64,000 nt of DNA, from contig CAVSEP010000006.1 of the NCBI GenBank assembly GCA_963726995.1, forward strand, positions 186,001 to 250,000, in the 5' to 3' direction. Shown here piece by piece: positions 26,623 to 35,227 of the stretch. The notes under the pieces were generated by a model. It made no database searches, was not told the DNA's origin, and saw only the letters and a program-made list of their open reading frames with translations. A program made the translations under genes and the position numbers. This DNA is from DAIDKA01 sp963726995. GTDB taxonomy: Bacteria; Pseudomonadota; Gammaproteobacteria; Steroidobacterales; Steroidobacteraceae. The stretch's first letter is position 1, and each line of letters opens with the position of its first letter.

Positions 26623-27622
26623 GGCCGACCGCCCACCTCTTGTCACCGCCACCCGTCGCGGATTGTATTGCCCGCCGGGCGATTTCTACATCGATCCCAC
26701 CAAGGCCGTGCAGACGGCGGTGGTCACCCACGCCCATGGCGATCATCTGCGCGAGGGCAGCGCCCGCATCCTCATGGCGGCGGCGGGCTTCGGCATCGCG
26801 CGCAAGCGCCTGCATGATGCGCGCAACGTGGTCCCCACCGAATACGGCGCGCCCTTGGTCCTGGGATCGGTCCGTGTCTCACTGCACCCGGCCGGCCATA
26901 TCCTGGGCTCCGCGCAGGTGCGCCTGGAGCATGAGGGCCAGATCTGGGTGGTCTCGGGTGATTACAAGCGCCAGCCGGATCCCACCTGCGCGCCCTTCGA
27001 AACCCTGGAATGCGATGTATTCGTCAGCGAGACCACCTTCGGGCAACCGCACTTCGTCTGGCCTGAAACCGGCGCGGTCGTCGGCAACATCGTGCGCTGG
27101 TGGCAGATCAATCGCGAACGCGGCCGCAACTCGGTGCTGTTCTGCTATGCCTTGGGGAAGGCACAGCGGGTGCTGGCCGAAATGCTGCGCCATACCGGCG
27201 AGACCGTGCATGTGCACGGCGAAATCGGCACCCTGGTGGAAGTGTACCGGGCCGCCGGCATCGCCATGGTGCCCACCGCCGTGGTGACCGCGACCTCGGC
27301 AGCCGACCTGCGCGGGGCGCTGGTCATGGCGACGCCGACCATGAGCCGTTCGGCCTGGCTGCGCCGCCTGGGTGTCGGCACCCGGGCGTTCTGTTCCGGC
27401 TGGATGCTGCTGGAGGGGGAAAGCCAGCGCCGCGGCTACGACCAGGGATTCGTGGTGTCGGACCATGCGGACTGGCCGGCGCTCGTGCGCACCTGCCAGG
27501 AAAGCCGCGCGCGGCGCATTCTGCTGATGCACGGACGCACCGACCGGCTGGCGGAGCACCTGTTGGGGTTGGGTCTGGACGCCGCCCCGCTGCAGCCCGA
27601 ACTGCTAGGATCCGCCTCCTGA
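26621..27622 (+). CDS. Ligase-associated DNA exonuclease (metallo-beta-lactamase fold)
   Basis: The 333-aa MBL/beta-CASP-like nuclease has the metal motif THAHGDH (about residues 36-42), GHILGSAQV, SGDYKR and a C-terminal VVSDHADW. This set identifies the exonuclease that normally sits in one operon with an ATP-dependent DNA ligase (LigB/LigC class) and a LHR helicase. Here neither partner follows; a cytochrome c gene comes next after 12 bp. The start overlaps the divergent ctlX-like start. Confidence 0.88.
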   Translation: MADRPPLVTATRRGLYCPPGDFYIDPTKAVQTAVVTHAHGDHLREGSARILMAAAGFGIARKRLHDARNVVPTEYGAPLVLGSVRVSLHPAGHILGSAQVRLEHEGQIWVVSGDYKRQPDPTCAPFETLECDVFVSETTFGQPHFVWPETGAVVGNIVRWWQINRERGRNSVLFCYALGKAQRVLAEMLRHTGETVHVHGEIGTLVEVYRAAGIAMVPTAVVTATSAADLRGALVMATPTMSRSAWLRRLGVGTRAFCSGWMLLEGESQRRGYDQGFVVSDHADWPALVRTCQESRARRILLMHGRTDRLAEHLLGLGLDAAPLQPELLGSAS

Positions 27623-27634
27623 CGGGGGAAATAG

Positions 27635-28543
27635 ATGGACAACGCATCCGGCTGGCGACGCGCCAGCTCCGCCGGCGGCCTTGCCGCGCTGCTGATGGCG
27701 ATGGGGCCTTGGCCGACGATGGGCCAGGCAGCGCCCGCGGCCGCACCGGCCAGCATCTTCGGCCAGGCGACCTTCCCCGGCAAACAGCGCCCCCCTGGCG
27801 ACCCGGCCGCGATCGCCCGCGGCAAGGCCCTGTTCGGCATCAGCTGCAAGGCCTGCCATGGCGCGGACCTGCGGGGCGGGGATCTGGGCGGCCCGAACCT
27901 GCTGCGCTCGCAGATCGTGCTGGGTGATCAGGCCGGCGAGGCCATCATCCCGGTGGTGCAGCAGGGCAAGCCCGCCTCCCAGGGCGGCCCGCCCATGCCG
28001 GCATTGCCCCTGCCGCTGGCCGATATCCAGGCCATTTCGGAGTACATCCACAGCGTCGTGGCCCGCAAGCAGAACCAGGGCGGCCCGCCGCCCGAAGCGG
28101 AAAAGCCGCTGAATATCCTGGTGGGCGACCCGCAACGCGGCGCGCAGTATTTTGCGGCGCATTGTCAGAATTGCCATGCCGCCGGCGGTGATCTCAAGGG
28201 AATTGCCACCCGGGTCTCGAACCCGGCCAGCCTCCAGGACAGCTGGGTGGCGGGACGCCGTGCCGGCGCCCCGGTCGCGGGCGCGCCGCCCGCTCCCGCG
28301 ACGCAGGTGCTGGTGACTTTGAACGGCGGCGCCACGGTGCGCGGCACGCTGCGGCATCTCGATGACTTCGTGGTGAGCCTTACGACGGATCAGGGTGAGT
28401 ACCTGAGCTTCACGCGACAGGGATACCAGGCGCCACGCGCGGTGCAGCTGCAGGATCCCCTGGCGCAACACCGGCAGCTGCTTGCCCACTACACGGACCA
28501 GGATATGCATGACGTCACCGCGTATCTCGCGACCCTGAAATGA
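27635..28543 (+). CDS. Diheme c-type cytochrome partner of the PQQ dehydrogenase
   Basis: This 302-aa periplasmic protein has a signal peptide and two heme-binding motifs, CKACH (about residues 71-75) and CQNCH (about 178-182). A C-terminal beta-rich segment (VLVTLNGGATVRGTLRHLDD) is often seen in cytochromes next to PQQ enzymes. The stop overlaps the PQQ dehydrogenase start by 4 nt. It most likely accepts electrons from the dehydrogenase and passes them to the respiratory chain. Confidence 0.9.
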   Translation: MDNASGWRRASSAGGLAALLMAMGPWPTMGQAAPAAAPASIFGQATFPGKQRPPGDPAAIARGKALFGISCKACHGADLRGGDLGGPNLLRSQIVLGDQAGEAIIPVVQQGKPASQGGPPMPALPLPLADIQAISEYIHSVVARKQNQGGPPPEAEKPLNILVGDPQRGAQYFAAHCQNCHAAGGDLKGIATRVSNPASLQDSWVAGRRAGAPVAGAPPAPATQVLVTLNGGATVRGTLRHLDDFVVSLTTDQGEYLSFTRQGYQAPRAVQLQDPLAQHRQLLAHYTDQDMHDVTAYLATLK

Positions 28544-30252
28544 AGACCGCGGCACTCATTTGCGCAACGCCGCTGCTCGCGGCAGCCATGGTGGTTGCGG
28601 CCCTGGTCCGCGCCGCGGACCCGGATTCCGCGCGGCCGCCGCCGCTGCTGCCGCCCGCGCAGCTGCTGCAGCCCCTGAAGGATTCCTGGCCGACCTACTC
28701 GGGCGATTACACCGGGCAGCGCCACAGCGCGCTGCGGCGACTCGACAAATCCAACGTGCACCAGTTGTCACTGGCCTGGACCACGCGCCTGAACGGCGAG
28801 GTGCGGGACGGCAAGTCGCGCAACCCCTTCGTGCCGCCCAGCACTTTGATCAGCAGCGTCGGCGGCGAGGGCAACGGGGACTACGCCATCCCCCCGCCGG
28901 CCGTGAAGGGCGCGGTGCTGCAGGTGAACGGCGTGCTGTACGTGACCTCGCCGGACAATGCCTGGGCGCTGGATGCCCGCAGCGGCGCGGAACTGTGGCA
29001 TTACTTCTGGAAGACCCGCGGCGGCACGCACATCGCCAGTCGCGGACCGGCCCTGTGGAACAGCGCCTTGTTCTTCGAGACGCCCGATGACTATCTGGTG
29101 TCGCTGGATGCGCGCACCGGCCACGAGAACTGGCATGTGAAGATCGCGCCCTTCGCCGATGAATATTTCTCCACCATGGCGCCGGTGGTCATCGGCAACC
29201 ATCTGCTGGTCGGGACCGGCAATGACAGCGATGAACCGGGCTTCCTGCAGTCCTTCGATCCGGCCACCGGTCAACTGCAGTGGAAGCGCTACATGGTGCC
29301 GGTGACGGCGGATGATCCGGCGCTGAAGACCTGGCCCTCGCTGGATGCCGCGCGTCATGGCGGCGGCCAGGTGTGGATGCCGGGTTCCTACGATCCGCAG
29401 ACTGACCTGTACATCACCGGCACCGGCAATCCGACCCCGGGATACACGGGCATCGCGCGCCTGGGCGACAATCTGTACACCTGCTCGCTGGTGGCGATCC
29501 GGGTCGCAACCGGAGAGATGGCCTGGCACTACCAGACCTCGCCCCATGACACCCACGACTGGGACTCCTCCCAGACCCCCATCCTTTTTGACGGCATCAT
29601 CGACGGCAAGCCCCGCAAGCTGGTGTCGACGGCCGCGCGCAACGGCTTCTTCTTCACGCTGGATCGGGTGACGGGCGAGCATCTGGCCACCTACAAGTTC
29701 GGCACCACCGCGAACTGGGCCCGGGGCATCAAGCCCAACGGTCAGCCGGACCCGGATCCGGACAAGTCCGCAACCATTCCCGGTTCGCTGGTCTCGCCAT
29801 TCGAAGGTGGCGTGACCAACTATCAGGCGGCCGCCTTCAATCCGGAATTGGGTCTGTTCTATACGCATGAGAACACCGGCTTCAACATCCTGTACCTGAC
29901 GGACCCTGATCCGCGCGGCTCCATGGGCTTAGGGGGCAAGCGATTTTCGATCGTCGGCTACACCGGCAATGCCTTCCAGGCCATCGACTATCACACCGGA
30001 AAATCCGTCTGGCGCCATGTATGGCCGGGCAACGGCGGCACCGGCACCAGCGTCCTGACCACCGCGACGGGCCTGGTGTTCACCGGCGATACCAACGGCA
30101 ACTTCGTGGCGATGGACGGTGCGAACGGCGATCTGCTGTGGCATTCGGGCATCGGCAATATTTCCGCGCCGCCGGAGACCTACAGTCTGGACGATCATCA
30201 GTATGTGCTGGCCGGCGTCGGCGATGCGCTGTTCTCGTTTGTGCTCAATTGA
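28540..30252 (+). CDS. PQQ-dependent dehydrogenase, methanol/ethanol family
   Basis: The 570-aa quinoprotein has a signal peptide and an eight-bladed propeller, visible from repeated blade motifs (VNGVLYVTSPDNAWALDARSG; TATGLVFTGDTNGNFVAMD; GDLLWH). It starts like others of the family (WPTYSGDYTGQRHSAL). It is expected to oxidise an alcohol, aldehyde or sugar in the periplasm with PQQ and a metal. No pqq biosynthesis gene is in the window. It is coupled to the upstream diheme cytochrome and followed by a TIM-barrel isomerase gene. Confidence 0.9.
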   Translation: MKTAALICATPLLAAAMVVAALVRAADPDSARPPPLLPPAQLLQPLKDSWPTYSGDYTGQRHSALRRLDKSNVHQLSLAWTTRLNGEVRDGKSRNPFVPPSTLISSVGGEGNGDYAIPPPAVKGAVLQVNGVLYVTSPDNAWALDARSGAELWHYFWKTRGGTHIASRGPALWNSALFFETPDDYLVSLDARTGHENWHVKIAPFADEYFSTMAPVVIGNHLLVGTGNDSDEPGFLQSFDPATGQLQWKRYMVPVTADDPALKTWPSLDAARHGGGQVWMPGSYDPQTDLYITGTGNPTPGYTGIARLGDNLYTCSLVAIRVATGEMAWHYQTSPHDTHDWDSSQTPILFDGIIDGKPRKLVSTAARNGFFFTLDRVTGEHLATYKFGTTANWARGIKPNGQPDPDPDKSATIPGSLVSPFEGGVTNYQAAAFNPELGLFYTHENTGFNILYLTDPDPRGSMGLGGKRFSIVGYTGNAFQAIDYHTGKSVWRHVWPGNGGTGTSVLTTATGLVFTGDTNGNFVAMDGANGDLLWHSGIGNISAPPETYSLDDHQYVLAGVGDALFSFVLN

Positions 30253-30280
30253 AGACGCGGGCGCTGCGGGCGGGAGGATC

Positions 30281-31327
30281 ATGATGAAAGGACCCGGCAT
30301 TTTCCTGGCGCAGTTCGCCGGCAGCGAGGCGCCATTCGATTCGCTGGAACGCATGGGCGAATGGGCCGCGGGTCTGGGCTACAAGGGGGTGCAGGTTCCG
30401 ACTTCGGATCCTGGACTGTTTGATCTGCAGGTCGCGGCCAGCAGCCAGGCTTACTGCGAAGACATCAAGGGCCGGCTGGCGCAGTACGGCATTGAGATCA
30501 GCGAACTGTCCACCCACCTGCAGGGGCAGCTGCTGGCGGTGCATCCGGCCTACGTGGATCTGTTCCGCGGCTTCGCGGATCCGGCCCTGCGGGACAAGCC
30601 CGCGGCCTGGCCCGAATGGGCCACCCAGCAGCTGAAGTTTGCCGCGCGCGCCAGCGAGCGGCTGGGGCTGAAGGCCCATGCAACCTTCTCCGGCGCATTG
30701 CTGTGGCACACGATGTACCCCTGGCCGCAGCGGCCCCGGGGCCTCGTCGAAGCCGGCTTTGCGGAACTCGCGCGCCGCTGGCGGCCGGTGCTCGATGCCT
30801 TCGGCTCCGCCGGCGTCGACCTGGCATTCGAGATTCACCCCGGCGAAGACCTGCACGACGGGGTGACCTTCGAGCGCTTCCTGGCGGCCGTGGACAACCA
30901 TCCGGCCGCCGGCATCCTCTACGATCCCAGCCACTTCGTGCTGCAGCAGCTCGATTACCTGCGCTTCATCGACCACTACCATTCACGCATCAGGGCCTTT
31001 CACGTGAAGGACGCGGAGTTTCGCGCCAGCGGCCGCTCGGGCGTGTATGGCGGTTATCAGGAGTGGGTGGACCGTCCCGGAAGGTTCCGCTCGCCCGGGG
31101 ATGGGCAGGTCGATTTCAAGCAGATATTCAGCAAGTTCGCGCAGTACGGTTACGCCGGATGGGCGGTGCTCGAGTGGGAGTGCTGCCTGAAACATCCCGA
31201 GGATGGCGCGCGCGAGGGCGCGCCCTTCATACGCGAGCACATCATCCGCACCACCACCCGCCGCTTCGATGACTTCGCGGACAGCGGTGCGGACGACGCC
31301 GCAAACCGCAGGATTCTCGGGCTCTAG
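30281..31327 (+). CDS. Sugar phosphate isomerase/epimerase-like TIM-barrel protein
   Basis: The 348-aa xylose-isomerase-like TIM barrel starts after a strong GGGAGGA site. Metal-ligand segments are DLAFEIHPGEDLHDG, ILYDPSHFVLQQLD, AFHVKDAEF and WAVLEWECCLKHP, which matches the family's Glu/Asp/His/Glu metal site. The protein lacks a signal peptide. The position 28 bp after the PQQ dehydrogenase suggests a shared sugar or polyol pathway. The convergent TetR gene could be the regulator. Confidence 0.85.
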   Translation: MMKGPGIFLAQFAGSEAPFDSLERMGEWAAGLGYKGVQVPTSDPGLFDLQVAASSQAYCEDIKGRLAQYGIEISELSTHLQGQLLAVHPAYVDLFRGFADPALRDKPAAWPEWATQQLKFAARASERLGLKAHATFSGALLWHTMYPWPQRPRGLVEAGFAELARRWRPVLDAFGSAGVDLAFEIHPGEDLHDGVTFERFLAAVDNHPAAGILYDPSHFVLQQLDYLRFIDHYHSRIRAFHVKDAEFRASGRSGVYGGYQEWVDRPGRFRSPGDGQVDFKQIFSKFAQYGYAGWAVLEWECCLKHPEDGAREGAPFIREHIIRTTTRRFDDFADSGADDAANRRILGL

Positions 31328-31336
31328 GCCGGCCGG

Positions 31337-31981
31337 TCACTGCAGCGGCAGGCCGGCCACCGCCCGGAAGCTGCGCAGCAGCGCCACCTCGAATTCGCGG
31401 GTCTCGAGCATGATCGGACCAGGGCGGTTGAGGATGCCGTTGTTGATGACACCGTTCACCATCTGGAAGGCGAAGCGGATGTCGCGGGTCTCCTGCGCCG
31501 ACAGCGCGCGGCCCAGTTCGTCGCTGCGCAGGCGGATGAATTCCTTGATTCGGCGCAGCCCCGAATCGCGGAACGGCACCCAGAACTCCGGGACGTTCAC
31601 GCCGCGCACGATGGCCGCGTGCCAGAAGTGCCGGCTGCCGATGACACTGCGGTAAACGTCCATGACGACCGCATCGACGTAGTCGTCGGTGCACTGCAAA
31701 CGCCCATACATCTCCTGGGTCTGGGTACGGCGCCGTTCCAGCCATTCCGAGGCCAGGGAATCAAAGTAGGACTCCTTGTCGGCGAAGCGGGAGTAGAAGC
31801 TGCCCACCGAGGATTCGGCCTCGGCGACAATGTCATTGACGCTCAGGCGATCCCAGCTGGTCTTTGCCAGCAGCTTCCATCCCGCCGCGAGCAGCGCGTC
31901 GCGGGTCTTGCGACTGCGGTTCTGCTTGGCCGGCAGCGGCGTGCTGAGCGTCACCTTTCGCGATGCTGTCCTATTCATCAT
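31337..31981 (-). CDS. TetR/AcrR family transcriptional regulator
   Basis: The 214-aa protein has an N-terminal helix-turn-helix (TRDALLAAGWKLLAKTSWDRLSVNDIVAEAESSVGSFYSRFADKESYFDSL), the standard TetR DNA-binding domain. A helical ligand domain of unknown specificity follows. Two ATGs lie in tandem at 31981 and 31978. It is convergent with the isomerase gene and 9 bp away; its own target is not evident. Confidence 0.9.
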   Translation of the reverse strand: MMNRTASRKVTLSTPLPAKQNRSRKTRDALLAAGWKLLAKTSWDRLSVNDIVAEAESSVGSFYSRFADKESYFDSLASEWLERRRTQTQEMYGRLQCTDDYVDAVVMDVYRSVIGSRHFWHAAIVRGVNVPEFWVPFRDSGLRRIKEFIRLRSDELGRALSAQETRDIRFAFQMVNGVINNGILNRPGPIMLETREFEVALLRSFRAVAGLPLQ

Positions 31982-32048
31982 CTACCGACTCGGATTCCAA
32001 TGCCCGACAGTATCGGTCATCCGGGGCGGGCTGTGCAGTGGGTGCCGG

Positions 32049-32837
32049 CTACGGCAGCAGGTAGCGGACTCCGAGGCCGATGGCCGCGAGCCCGGCCAGC
32101 CTCGCGAAGTGGCGCCAACCCGGAACGAGCTTCTCCAGCAGCACGAACATCATCAGCGCGGCTATCCAGGTCAGGTTCATCACGCCACCGACGAACAGCA
32201 GCGCCATCAGCGCCCAACAGCAGCCGATGCAGTACAGCCCGTGCCGCACCCCCAGCCTGCAGGAGCCCGCCGCAGTGGGCTGGAATCCGCCATGGCTCAT
32301 GACGAAGGACAAGGGCGCACGACACTGTGCCAGGCAGGAATACTTGATCGGCAGCCACTGGTAGAGGCCCGCCGCGATGAGCACCACCCCGCCGAAGCGG
32401 TGGCTGGCGGCGGCCATCATGGGCGTCAGCAGCGCCAGCCGTTCCAGGGCCCATTGCGCCGTCGTCGCCAGCAGCGAGAAGCCTCCCCAGGCCAGCAGGT
32501 AGCCCCCGGCAAACCACAGCGCCGAGGCAAACGGCGCCACCCCGACACTGCGGCGCGCGACCTGGCTGTAAAGGAGGATCATCGGCGCCACCGACGGCGT
32601 CATCATGCCGATCATCATCACCGTCCACATCGCCAGCATGGAGGCAAAATGCGCGACGCTCCATTGCCCGGACATCCCGGGCATATCCGGCATGTCGGGC
32701 ATGGCGGCCATGCCCGACATATCCCGAGCGAGATACAGCAGATCCGTCCAGGCGATGGCGGTGATGCCGATCAGTGCCGCCAGCACGATCGCCCGGTCCC
32801 GGCGCAGCAGGATCGCCAGCGCCGAATCGGCGATCAA
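32049..32837 (-). CDS. DUF2182 metal-binding integral membrane protein
   Basis: The 262-aa protein has about seven TM helices and starts at a TTG that overlaps the DUF1326 stop (TTGA). The family motif MWTVMMIGMMTPSVAPM is present, with FVMSHGG and YCIGCCWALM later. The first periplasmic loop (residues 40-57) has Met every third position (M40, M43, M46, M49, M52, M55) with Asp and Pro between, like copper-binding Met-rich loops. Function is unknown; the family is annotated as predicted metal-binding. Confidence 0.85.
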   Translation of the reverse strand: MIADSALAILLRRDRAIVLAALIGITAIAWTDLLYLARDMSGMAAMPDMPDMPGMSGQWSVAHFASMLAMWTVMMIGMMTPSVAPMILLYSQVARRSVGVAPFASALWFAGGYLLAWGGFSLLATTAQWALERLALLTPMMAAASHRFGGVVLIAAGLYQWLPIKYSCLAQCRAPLSFVMSHGGFQPTAAGSCRLGVRHGLYCIGCCWALMALLFVGGVMNLTWIAALMMFVLLEKLVPGWRHFARLAGLAAIGLGVRYLLP

Positions 32838-33469
32838 TGGATGATTCCGTCCTGGCAGAGATGCAGTTCTGCAAACTGTCCGTAGGAATCGCTGAGGTCG
32901 TAGGCAATCGGACCGGTTGCCTTGGTCCAGCCGCGACCGATCTCGGCCTCCGTGAACTCGAATCCGCCCTCCGGCTGGATGCGGATGCGGTGCTCGGCGC
33001 CGGTGATGGCGTTGACGATGGGCTCGCCGCGCTGCTCGATGTACCCGGCCACCTTCAGGTGCGCGCGGCGCTTGTCGATGTCGACGGCAAAGTCGATATC
33101 GGCGAACACCGGCTCGTATACTTTCGAGAGCATGGAGAAGAACACCTGGAACATCGTCGCGCCGGGTCGGGTGTCCTGGCCGCTCATGATGCGCAGCAGT
33201 GCGTTGCGCTGGGCCTCGTTGGCGCGCCGGTCCACGATCGGCAGGCCTTCGCCGTTGCCCATGTGGATGGCTTGCGGCCATTTGAAAATGCCCGCCAGGC
33301 GCAGGCCGTTCAGCGACGTATCGCCGTGAGACCCGCTGTCGATCTGAATGCCGACCACCGCCCAGCAGTTGCCGTGGGTCGGCAGCGCATTGAACTGGCA
33401 GGGACAGCCGTACGAGCAATTGCAGTTGGCGAACTCGCGGCCGTGGATGTTCCACTGGGTATCTGACAT
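32834..33469 (-). CDS. DUF1326 protein with Cys-rich metal motif
   Basis: The 211-aa protein has the signature C16-x-C18-x3-C22-x-C24 (FANCNCSYGCPCQF) close to the N-terminus and the rest as mixed alpha/beta. A GGGAGAC site precedes the ATG at 33469. It forms a conserved pair with a DUF2182 membrane protein, here overlapping by 4 nt. The Cys motif and the Met-rich loop of the partner suggest joint handling of a soft metal such as copper; this is inference. Confidence 0.85.
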   Translation of the reverse strand: MSDTQWNIHGREFANCNCSYGCPCQFNALPTHGNCWAVVGIQIDSGSHGDTSLNGLRLAGIFKWPQAIHMGNGEGLPIVDRRANEAQRNALLRIMSGQDTRPGATMFQVFFSMLSKVYEPVFADIDFAVDIDKRRAHLKVAGYIEQRGEPIVNAITGAEHRIRIQPEGGFEFTEAEIGRGWTKATGPIAYDLSDSYGQFAELHLCQDGIIH

Positions 33470-33586
33470 GGCGGTCTCCCTGCGCGGCGCAGCCAAAGGG
33501 GAGTTTGGCCTTGCCGCTACCTTACCAGACAGCTCCCCGAAGCCGGAAATCGCCTGGCGCACCGCACAGGCCTCGCCCGTAGGGTG

Positions 33587-35227
33587 TCAGTTGCGCAATA
33601 TGCTGATCTCGCGAATCGGCGATCGGGACCTGATCGCCAGCTCAGGCCGGACCTGCTCCTTCAGGCGCAGGTCGGAATCTCCGCTCGGAGCCACGGTGCA
33701 CGACCCGCCGGTGCGATAGGCCAGCGCCTGGTTCAGTCGCCCTTCATTGGGATCGCCCAGGGCGTGGGTAAAATCATCGGCCACTGAACACCCCGGTATG
33801 GAGACGCCGGCCGCGATTACCGCGTTGGCAGGCGTGAACCCATCCGTGTAGTCACCGAATCCCTGGTCATTGACGCCGCGGAATTCGATGGAGAAGTACG
33901 TCGTACCGCAATTGTCCTGCGGATAGAAGCCGTAGGGCTTGCCGCAGGTGGTGGAACCGATCTGGATGACCTGCACGTTGACCCCGCGCAATCCATTCAT
34001 GATGGCTTCACTGGCCGAGCAGGTCCCCGACCCCGTGAGTACGAACACCCGCGTCAGATTCAATGCGGGCAGGGCCTGACCGCTCATAACTGAGAATCCC
34101 TGCGAGGTGTTATGGAACAGCGTCGGTGTGATCGCCGTGCCGGTGACCGGATTGGTCGTCGTGTATTGGGAATTGAACTGCTGCAGCTGAAAAGTGTGCG
34201 CGGCAGTGCGGGTAGAGCCGGCGATCATGAAGGCCACTTCGCTGGCGATATCCAGATACCCCCCGCCGTTGTAGCGGATGTCCAGGACCAGATCCGTGAC
34301 CGCCTGCTGCTGCAAGGTGGTGAAGGCGCTGACCAGCTCGGTCTCCGAGGTGGCGATGTGATCATTGAACAGGATGTAACCCACCTTGGTGCCGTTTGAC
34401 GTGAGCGTGCTCACGACCGGCACCGGGGTCTCGGTCACGCTCGCCGAGATCAGCGTGATGGTGCGGGGCGTCGAGGAATTCAGGTCCAGCACGGTAAAGG
34501 TATGGGATTCGCCGACCGTGGCCGGTGCCAGGCCGGCGTTCAACGTGGCGACGCCGTTGGTGTCGTTGGAGTTGATGTCGACGCCGTCAATGGACTGCAC
34601 CGTGGCACCGCGTGCCAGGGTGGCGGCCTGACCGGAGGCGCTGGGGTCGACCAGTGCCACCACCACGGTCCGCGGCGGGGTCGAGGCCACGATACTGAAC
34701 GTCACGCCATAGCCGGCCACCACGCCCTGCCGCGACAGCGACTCCCAGGTGGAAGTAGCGTAGGTAAAGTGGAATTTATCGACCGGCGCACCGGAGGCCG
34801 TGGTCGCCGAGGTCATCAGCAACGGGAAGTAATTGACTGTGGTGTACAGCGCAGGATTCAGGTCCGGGACCTGGTCGAACCACAGGTACAGCTCGTGGGT
34901 CCAGCTGCGCAGGTAGTTGTCCTCATCGGTGGCCGTGCCCTGGACATCGGGGTAGGCCGCGTGCGAGACCGGGTCCGTACCCGAGCGCGGAGCGGCGCAC
35001 TTGGCGGCGTACTGGGTCGATTTCAGGTACTGGCCCGGCACGTAGGTCGAACCGCTGCTGCCTGAGGAGCCACTACCTGAGGAGCCACTGCCAGAGGAGC
35101 TACTGCCGGTCGAGGTGCTCACAGGGACCGTCCCGCCCGGGGTTGTCCCGCCGCCGCAACCCGCGAGCGTCGCGGCGCCGAATATCGTGGTTCCCAGGGC
35201 AACCAGCTTGAGGAATCTGGAAGGCAT
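33587..35227 (-). CDS. Lipoprotein S41 family (C-terminal processing) protease
   Basis: The 546-aa protein has a lipobox (TLAGC, Cys24), then a Ser/Gly-rich linker coded by a short tandem repeat (about 35055-35110). A PDZ-like region (VAGYGVTFSIV; ATVQSIDGVDI) and the S41 catalytic domain follow: LVLDIRYNGGGYLDIA, and GSGTCSASEAIMNGL with the nucleophile Ser. Such Ctp/Prc-like proteases cut periplasmic or envelope proteins. The MFS gene follows directly on the same strand. Confidence 0.88.
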   Translation of the reverse strand: MPSRFLKLVALGTTIFGAATLAGCGGGTTPGGTVPVSTSTGSSSSGSGSSGSGSSGSSGSTYVPGQYLKSTQYAAKCAAPRSGTDPVSHAAYPDVQGTATDEDNYLRSWTHELYLWFDQVPDLNPALYTTVNYFPLLMTSATTASGAPVDKFHFTYATSTWESLSRQGVVAGYGVTFSIVASTPPRTVVVALVDPSASGQAATLARGATVQSIDGVDINSNDTNGVATLNAGLAPATVGESHTFTVLDLNSSTPRTITLISASVTETPVPVVSTLTSNGTKVGYILFNDHIATSETELVSAFTTLQQQAVTDLVLDIRYNGGGYLDIASEVAFMIAGSTRTAAHTFQLQQFNSQYTTTNPVTGTAITPTLFHNTSQGFSVMSGQALPALNLTRVFVLTGSGTCSASEAIMNGLRGVNVQVIQIGSTTCGKPYGFYPQDNCGTTYFSIEFRGVNDQGFGDYTDGFTPANAVIAAGVSIPGCSVADDFTHALGDPNEGRLNQALAYRTGGSCTVAPSGDSDLRLKEQVRPELAIRSRSPIREISILRN

